Shown: positions 57,401 through 64,000 of the stretch, one piece after another | How the letters are laid out: every line of letters begins with the position of its first letter | How positions within the stretch are numbered: position 1 is the stretch's first letter | Source of the DNA: Glaciozyma antarctica PI12 | Lineage: Eukaryota; Basidiomycota; Microbotryomycetes; Kriegeriales; Camptobasidiaceae | DNA length: 64,000 nucleotides | Assembly (NCBI GenBank): GCA_002917775.1 | Contig: KZ627150.1 | Coordinates: forward strand, 1,186,307 to 1,250,306 | Reading direction: 5' to 3' | Notes under the pieces: generated by a model | The model's database searches: none | What the model saw: only the letters and a program-made list of their open reading frames with translations | What the model was told of the DNA's origin: nothing | Position numbers and translations under genes: made by a program

Positions 57401-59360
57401 AGGAGCACATCGCGAGCACCGACCAGCGCGCTGCCGAAGCCGAGGAGAACCGGCGGCAGATGGAGCTATTCGTCGACATGGCCAGTCACGAGTTGCGCAA
57501 TCGTGAGTCGTCCTTTCTGCCCCGTCTTGCCTGGCTAACCCAGTCGCTTCCCGCGTGCAGCTCTCAGTGGCGTCTGGCAGAACGCCGACATTCTCGGCGG
57601 AAGTATCGAGCGGATGCTCGAAACGCTCGAGGAGATTCAGCGAGACGGTGCCGCCGACAGTGGCAAAGCGTTGGAGGACCTGCGCCAGGAGCTACAGGAG
57701 AACGCCGAGGCCGTCGATTCGATTTTGTTGTGCGCGAACCACCAAGGACGCATCGCCGATGGTTCGTCCTCTTCTCGTACCTTTTTGCTGCCCCACTGAC
57801 CTCAACTCAGATATCTTGAACTGCTCGAAGATCTCGATGGGGTTGCTCTCGATTCAGTTCCTCCCGCTCGACATCATCTCAAAGGCCAAGGAAGTTCTCC
57901 GCATGTTCGAAGTGTACGTCCCATCTACGTTTCGCTAAGTTACGCTGACCCGTTGATCGTCTTCAGCGAGTGCCAGCAGAAGGTCATCGCCCTCTCCCTC
58001 GCCGTGGACGACTCGATCGCGGCTCTCAACGCGGAATGGATCCTCGGCGACGGCGCACGCCTCTCCCAGATCCTCATCAACATGCTCTCCAATGCCGTGC
58101 GCTACACCGCCGAAGCTCAAGTGCGCAAGATCGTCGTCCACGTCGCAGCCTTTAAGGGGCCTCCCCCGGCGAATGAGCGCGCCATGCGCGTAGCGGGGCC
58201 GCAGTCCGAGTCTCAACCTACCGAGCTACTGAAGGAGAACGTTTGGATCGAGATTGGGTGCGTCTCCGCTTTCGCACGTCCCAACATCTGCTGATTCGGT
58301 CCCGCAGCGTCGAGGATTCTGGCAAGGGCCTCAGCTCCGCAGAGCTTGATCGACTTTTCGCACGCTTCGCGCAGGCGAATCCCAAGAGCGATCAGTACGG
58401 CGGGAGTGGACTCGGTCTCTACGTTTCGAAGAAGCTCGTCGAGCTTCACTCGGGATTCATCGAGGTCGAATCAGCTCCCGGACAGGTGCGTAGTCCGCCT
58501 CTCCGTGTCGAAACGAGCACTGACCTAGGCTTTACAGGGGAGCATCTTCCGCTTCGCCATCCCTGCCGCTCGAGCCGGTCCTCCGCCCAAGGGTACTCCT
58601 CCCCTCCCTACCCCGGCTGGTCACCTTCTCGGTATTCGCAGCAAGCGTCCTCCGACCAGCAGCGGCGCACGTACTCCCATATCGGAGGAGCCACCGATCC
58701 CCGCGGCCACTGCCTCCGACACGCTTCACGTCCTCGTCGTCGAAGTGCGCGTTTTCGCCTTTCCTGTCGAGCAGCTGCTAACCGCCCGACCGCAGGACAA
58801 CCTCATCAACCAAAAGGTAATGGTTCGACAGCTCAAGCTCGCCAAGTTCGTCGTCACGGTCGCCAACAACGGGCAGGAGGCGCTCGATATCTTGCTTTCG
58901 CCGAAGGCTACGACTTTTGGACCTACGAAGATCGATGTTGTGCTTATGGATATCGAGGTTCGTCTCGCTCTCTTTGCCTCTCGCGCACATACTGACTCGT
59001 CTCGACTGAAGATGCCAGTCATGGACGGCCTCACGGCGATTCGAAAGCTTCGCGAACTCGAAGCTGACGGGGTCGTTCCGGTCCACTTCGTAAGTTTCCT
59101 CTCGCTTCTTTCTCTCGTCCACTGCTGATGTCGCTTCGTCTAGGGTGTCATCGCTGTCACTGGAAACGCACGTCAAGGTCAAATCGACGCGTGTCGCGAA
59201 GCTGGATTCGACGACGTGAGTTGCTCACGCGATACCCCCCTGCGCCCTTCCGCTGACCTTTCTCTCGCAGGTTGCCATCAAGCCGTATCGAATGACCGAA
59301 CTGCTCGCTCAGATTGAGCTCCTCACCGGTGCTGAGGCCACAGGCGCACCGCCGAATTAG
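51413..59360 (+). CDS. Hybrid histidine kinase with two kinase cores and two receiver domains
   Basis: Order seen: a Ser/Pro/Glu-rich N-terminus; a PAS-like sensor (FLSTTPMGRLIRAYAWERSP to GAIWYGEENVLIYNDEYAIV); and a GAF region (YCQKTLHSISGNAYDLPFAL). Kinase core 1 has H-box NCSHELRTPLTLILGP (about 54860) and ATPase motifs VIDTGVGIEEKELGRIF and GTGIGLALTLELVKVLGG. Receiver 1 has VLLADDN and VVTDIMMPRLDGRGLLAA (about 56140-56720). PAS 2 is SPVGIFMTDAQGRM. Kinase core 2 has H-box VDMASHELRNPLSGVWQNAD (about 57470), then LINMLSNAVRYTAEAQ and YGGSGLGLYVSKKLVELHSG. Receiver 2 has VLVVEDNLINQKVMVRQLKL and VVLMDIEMPVMDGL. The stop is TAG at 59358. Roughly 2,200 residues with about 25 introns. It should feed an Ypd1-type phosphotransfer protein; the stimulus is unknown. 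Confidence 0.88.
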
Positions 59361-59717
59361 GGCGATGGACTCTTTTCTGTACTTGTTCCTGTAGGGGTTT
59401 CTAAAGAACGGTATCTACTTTTAGCACTTGAATACACGAGATTCTGCAGTCAAACTGAGAGGAAGCTGGTCCTGCTCTGCCCTGCTCAGGGTTACTTTCC
59501 GCTGCCGAGGAGTTCAGGCGGCAGCGTCCCGTTCTCCTCTCCATTGTTCATTGTTCATTGTTCGACCAGCTCAACTCGCAGACCCTCGCCTCTGGAGGAC
59601 AAGATACTCCCTTTTGGCTCATCGGCGTCTGCAGGCACAGGCGCGCCCTACAAGTCAGCTCGAACGACCGACTCGAGCTAGTACGCGGCAGCACCTTCTC
59701 CATCCTCCGCCGGCACC
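59361..59717. promoter_or_regulatory. Spacer between tandem histidine kinase genes
   Basis: About 357 bases. A short direct repeat of TTCATTG (three times, about 59541-59562) is present. It should contain the end of kinase gene 1 and the promoter of kinase gene 2. Confidence 0.4.
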
Positions 59718-62700
59718 ATGGCCACTGCTGGCCCCTCCTCCGACCTCGACCAGCTTTCCCTCCTTCCCTACTTGGCGGCATCTCCCTTTCCCACCGTCCT
59801 CTTCCCCGCCGCCCCTCTCCTCGAAGCTCTCGCCGCGCGCACTTTTGCGTTTGCTCCCACTTCGACCAACTCTCAAACGGAGGTCCTCGCGATGCCTGGA
59901 GCGGGAAGGAGGAATGCAGGGCACGCGGAGGCAGGCGGTGGAAGCTGGGGGATCCAGAAGGAGGAGGAGAGGAGGGCAGCGGTCGTGCTCGGAAGCCTCT
60001 TGGCGGCGTTGCAGCCGGAATGGACGAACGAAGCTTGGAGGGAGCTGGAGCGGGGATGGAGGAAGGAACCGGTGCTGGGCAAGGGGAAGGGGAAGGCGCG
60101 AGAGCAGGAGGAGGAGGGAGCTGATGCGGAGATGGTGGATGGGAGTGCGGGTGGAAGTGGGGCGGACCATCGCGCTCAGCTGGCATTCCTCAGCAGGGAG
60201 GAGCAGGGTATCGTGCTGTCGATCCTGCTGGACACGCTTGAGGACGCGGAGAACGGGTTGATGTCTCGGCAGCCCTCGTCAAGGCCTCCGCCCGTCCAGC
60301 TCAACCTGCTCTCCCTCTCCGCAACTCTCCTCCCTTCTCACGTCGTTCTAGTCGGAACCGCCGTCGCCACTGCACCTTCCTCGACCTCTCCCTTTATCTA
60401 CCCCATTCGACATACCCCTCCGCCCCTCGTCCTTTCTAAACAGCCCTCCTTCGCACCAACATCTCGCGCCCACCTCAGCCTCGCATCTCTCCCTCCCCTC
60501 CCTTCCCCCGTCTTCGATCTTTACCTTGAATTCCTCGGCACGACGCACATGGGTCGCATGATACGGAACTATCCCTGGCACACGAGTCCGTCCTTCCGTT
60601 TACGTACCGCACTTCGAGAAGCTGACCGCATTCCACAGGCTCTATCGGTCCCATCGCGCAATGGGGCCCCGAACTCAAGGCCATGGTCTCCTGCATGCTC
60701 GCCAGCCCATTCCGGGAAGCGATCCTGTTCGGGCCGGACCATGTTATCATCTAGTAGGCTTCTTTCGCTCTCTCTCGCTTCGCAAGCTGACACCTGTGCT
60801 GCCAGCAACGATCACTATATTGGCGCCGCAGGACAGAAACACCCCGAGCTGCTCGGAAAGCCCATGCGCGAGGGCTGGGGCGATCTTTGGGAGGAGCTGG
60901 GACCTGTCGCAGAGTCGGTTATGCGAGGTGGGTGTCTCCCTCCTTCCTTCCCTCGGTAGAGCCTTGCTGACGCTACGTTCTCTTAGGCGAGATATTTTCG
61001 GTCGAGAACCACTTTTTGGCGATGGAGCGGAGCGGCTTCGTCGAGGAGACGTACCACACTTTCGCCTACGTTCCGTTCCGAAACACATCGTCTATCGTTC
61101 TAGGGTTCCTCAACGTCTCCTTTGAGTAAGCATTCGTGCTCGGGTAATCTGGGGACGCAGCTGATACCTGAGCCCACAGGACGACCGCGAGTGTCGTCGC
61201 AGCCCGCAGGCTGGCGACCGTGCGGGACCTCGTCCAGTCCACATCACTCTGCCGGACCGTCGCAAGTTCGTCGCAGCTTCTATGTCCCTCAGCGCTGCGT
61301 TAATCAGTACTCTCGCAGGCTTCTGTAGGGCAACCGTCGAGTCCCTCGCCATGAACGTTTACGACCTTCCCTTCCTCCTCCTCTACACATCGCACGTCGT
61401 GACCAACCAGCCACCCAGCCTTCGCCAAGTCAAACCGAGAGAGAAGCAGCCAGATCAGCTCAAGATCAAGCTCACTCGACAAGTGCGTTCCTCTTCTCGC
61501 CTCCCAGCGGAACACTCCTGACCCATTCGCAGGGCGCCGTCGGCGTTCCTGATGACCACCCATTCTCTCCTTCCGACGTCTCAGTCGACCTCACGCCGAT
61601 TCTCTCGCGCCACTCCTCTTCGTCCAGCTCCTCCTGTACCCTTCCGGACGCCAAGCCGCGTCGCGACCACTGGAGCTGGCCTTTCGAAGAAGCCTGCATG
61701 CGTCGCGAACCCGTCTTTGTCGAAAGCCTCGGCGATTTGACGGCGAACCTCGAGCGACGCGGTTGGGAGGAGCCACCTCGACACGCAGTCGTTATCCCCG
61801 TGTTCGCGGAGGCAGGGCAGAAGGTCCCGCAGGCCGTGCTCGTCGTCGGAATCAACTCGCGAGGAACCTACAACTTGCTGTACGCGACTTTCCTGCAGCT
61901 CGTCGGCCGCCATGTCGCGATTGGCCTTCTCGCAGTTTCGGTACGTGCTTTCCCTTCTTCGGCGCTGCCATAAGCTGACTGAGTACTCGCAGATTACCGA
62001 GGCCGACGCACGACGCTCAGCAGAGCTACTCTCTCTCGACCGCGCGAAGAGCTCGTTCTTCCAGAACGTCAGCCATGAGCTACGGACGCCTTTGACGCTG
62101 ATCCTGGGGCCGCTCGCGGACGTGCTCGCCCACCAAGAGCTGCTCTCAGGCGTGAACCGAAATCGACTGCTTACGGTTCAACGGCACGCGAATCGGTGAG
62201 TCCTGCTCTGGGGCTTTGGCGGAGACCAGGAGCTGACTTCAGCGGCAGGCTGTTAACGATGGTGAACAAGGTGCGTCCCTTCGCTCGAGCTTAGCAATCT
62301 CGCTGACACGCCTGCCCTCCAGCTTCTGGATTTCTCCTCGCTCGATGGAGGACGGATGCGGGCTCAGTTCAGGCCCGTCAACCTGGTGCGTTCTGGCACT
62401 CTGCCACATGCGCGCCAGGTGCTCACGATTCATCCAGGGAGCACTCACGCGCGACCTCGCAACTTTGTTCCGGGACGCAATCGAGCGAGGCAAGATCAAC
62501 TACATCATCTCGTGCGACGAGGATCCTCCAGACAGCTTGCCTATCTACCTGGCGTGAGTCCTATTGTCCCTGCGCAAGGAATATCGGAACTGAGGCTGAT
62601 GTTATCTCGCAGACCGGAGCTCTGGGAGAAGGTCGTGTTCAATGTGAGCTTTCTCGTCCGCCTCACTCGCACTATATCTGACGAATGTCGCCCAGCTCGT

Positions 62701-64000
62701 TGGGAACAGCTTCAAGTACTGCCTCTACGGCGAGATCGAAGTCTCAGTGCGGTCGACCCTGGCGGAGGCCGTCGTATCCGTTCGCGACACCGGCGTCGGG
62801 ATTCCTCAAGAGGAGCTCGGCCACATCTTCGAACGGTACGTCCACGCCTTTCCTAGCTACGTCTCAGTTGCTGACATCATCTCGCTCGTCAGATTCCATC
62901 GTGTCGAGGGCACCTCTCGCACAGCCACCGGGACCGGTATCGGTGCGTGCTGTCGCGTATCTTGAATTACCGAGCTGACCTTTCCTCGCTTCAGGACTGG
63001 CGCTCACGCTCGAGATCGTCAAGCTTCTTGGAGGCGAACTGGAAGTGCAGAGCGAAGTCGGCAAGGGCTCGACGTTCTCGTGAGTCAACGCCCATCTGTC
63101 GCAGCGTCTCCTGCTGATTCCACCTCGCCAGCGTCCGCTTCCCTCGCGGATTCACGCATCTGCCCATCGAACAAGTCGAGCACGAAGCTGCAGTCGAGAT
63201 CGTCAAGCCCCCGGCGCAGCGGAACCTCTCGATGTGCGTTCTCTTCGCGCTTTGAAGCTTGCTCGTCGCTGACCCTCCCATGCGCCACAGCATCGAAGAA
63301 GCTGCTTCATGGCGGCACGATATGGCGCTGGACCGCGATACGCTCCACTCATCGGCATCCAGTTCGGGCGGGTCGGTGAGCGGCTCCGCAGACCGCTCCT
63401 CTCACGAGGACTACATCGTCTCGACGGGTCTGTCCTTCCATTCTCGTGAGCCCGCTTTCGGAATCTGACTCTTCGGTCGCAGAGCTTCTCAACCTCAAGG
63501 ACTGCACGGTCTTGCTCGCGGACGACGCGAACGACATTCGCAGCTACGTCGCGAGCATCCTCTCCAAGTCGTTCCACGTCGTGCAAGTCGCCGACGGCCA
63601 AGCCGCCCTCGAATACGCTCTTCAAAGCCCTCCTTCTCTGATCGTGACGGACGTGATGATGCCTCGGCTGGGTACGTCGTCCCTATGACGAGCTCGGTTT
63701 GTCAATGCTCATTTGAGTTTGTTCCTGCAGACGGTCGTGGACTTCTCGCTGCCCTGCGCGCCAATCCCACGACGGCGTTGACGCCTGTGCTCTTTCTTTC
63801 GGCTCAGGCGGGAGCAGAGGCTCGCGCAGAGGCGCTGGAAGCAGGCGCCGACGACTACCTCGTCAAGGTAGCTCGATTTCTGCTCACTTTCGACCCCGAC
63901 TGATCGTATCGCTTGTCAGCCCTTCCAAGCTCGAGAGCTTGTCGCACGCGTCAACACTCATTTACAGCTCGCAAGGATGCGCGCCGAACTGGAGAAGCGA
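59718..64000 (+). CDS. Hybrid histidine kinase, tandem paralog, partial at right edge
   Basis: ATG 59718 gives MATAGPSSDLDQLSLLPYLA. The PAS-like region reads FLGTTHMGRMIRNYPWHTS, LKAMVSCMLASPFREAILFG and KHPELLGKPMREGWGDLWEE. The GAF region reads SLAMNVYDLPFLLLYTSHVV. The kinase core has SFFQNVSHELRTPLTLILGP (about 62050-62110), RLLTVQRHANRLLTMVNKLL, ELWEKVVFNLVGNSFKYCLY, SVRDTGVGIPQEELGHIFER and TGTGIGLALTLEIVKLLGGE. Receiver 1 has VLLADDANDIRSYVASILSK, LIVTDVMMPRLDGRGLLAAL and ADDYLVKPFQARELVARVNT. It runs to the last base, where LQLARMRAELEKR matches the linker to the second half of kinase 1. So the full gene probably has the same double plan. The intron pattern follows kinase 1, supporting tandem duplication. 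Confidence 0.88.

Overview
The window is nuclear DNA of a GC-rich basidiomycete yeast. Genes are compact and split by many introns of about 40-60 bases, with donors such as GTGCGT, GTACGT and GTGAGT. A CTGAC, CTAAC or CTGAT branch site lies just upstream of the acceptor. DUF6533-type membrane proteins, a BEM46-type hydrolase and tandem PAS/GAF hybrid histidine kinases fit Pucciniomycotina (Rhodotorula/Sporobolomyces-like). That placement is inference; no marker gene is present. I saw no rRNA, tRNA, CRISPR or intact mobile element. One run of N (13082-13428) marks an assembly gap.

Layout. 0-13 kb: a broken F-box/LRR copy at the left edge, a CsbD-like repeat protein, a NEM1-type phosphatase, a DUF6533 membrane protein, an O-methyltransferase, an APSES/KilA-N transcription factor, a scrap resembling a 2-hydroxyacid dehydrogenase, and a second F-box/LRR fragment abutting the gap. 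13-29 kb: a hexanucleotide microsatellite, a truncated PHD copy, PHD-finger gene A, a BEM46-type hydrolase, a forkhead factor, a CIA30-type complex I assembly factor, an unrecognised acidic protein, PHD-finger gene B and a coiled-coil protein. 29-42 kb: two tandem GH18 chitinases, an ARM/F-box region broken by stops, a protein-kinase-like (pseudokinase) gene and a secreted GH16 glucanase. 42-51 kb: a MYND-finger protein, a SWIM-finger ATP-dependent DNA ligase with a probable mitochondrial presequence, an MDR oxidoreductase, a lipocalin-like protein, a small membrane protein and a DUF1295 (steroid-reductase-like) membrane protein. 51-64 kb: two tandem hybrid histidine kinases. The first is complete and carries two full kinase cores and two receiver domains; the second runs off the right edge.

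Themes. Two chitinases and a GH16 glucanase within 12 kb form a loose cell-wall cluster. The histidine kinases are a tandem duplication and would feed a phosphorelay. The most unusual family is the PHD proteins: two intact paralogs and one truncated copy in 14 kb, built from an alternating unit of a roughly 95-residue helical module (ending GGWRI-WRKSAL-GL) and a PHD finger. Exon limits are by eye, so CDS spans run from start codon to stop codon and include introns.
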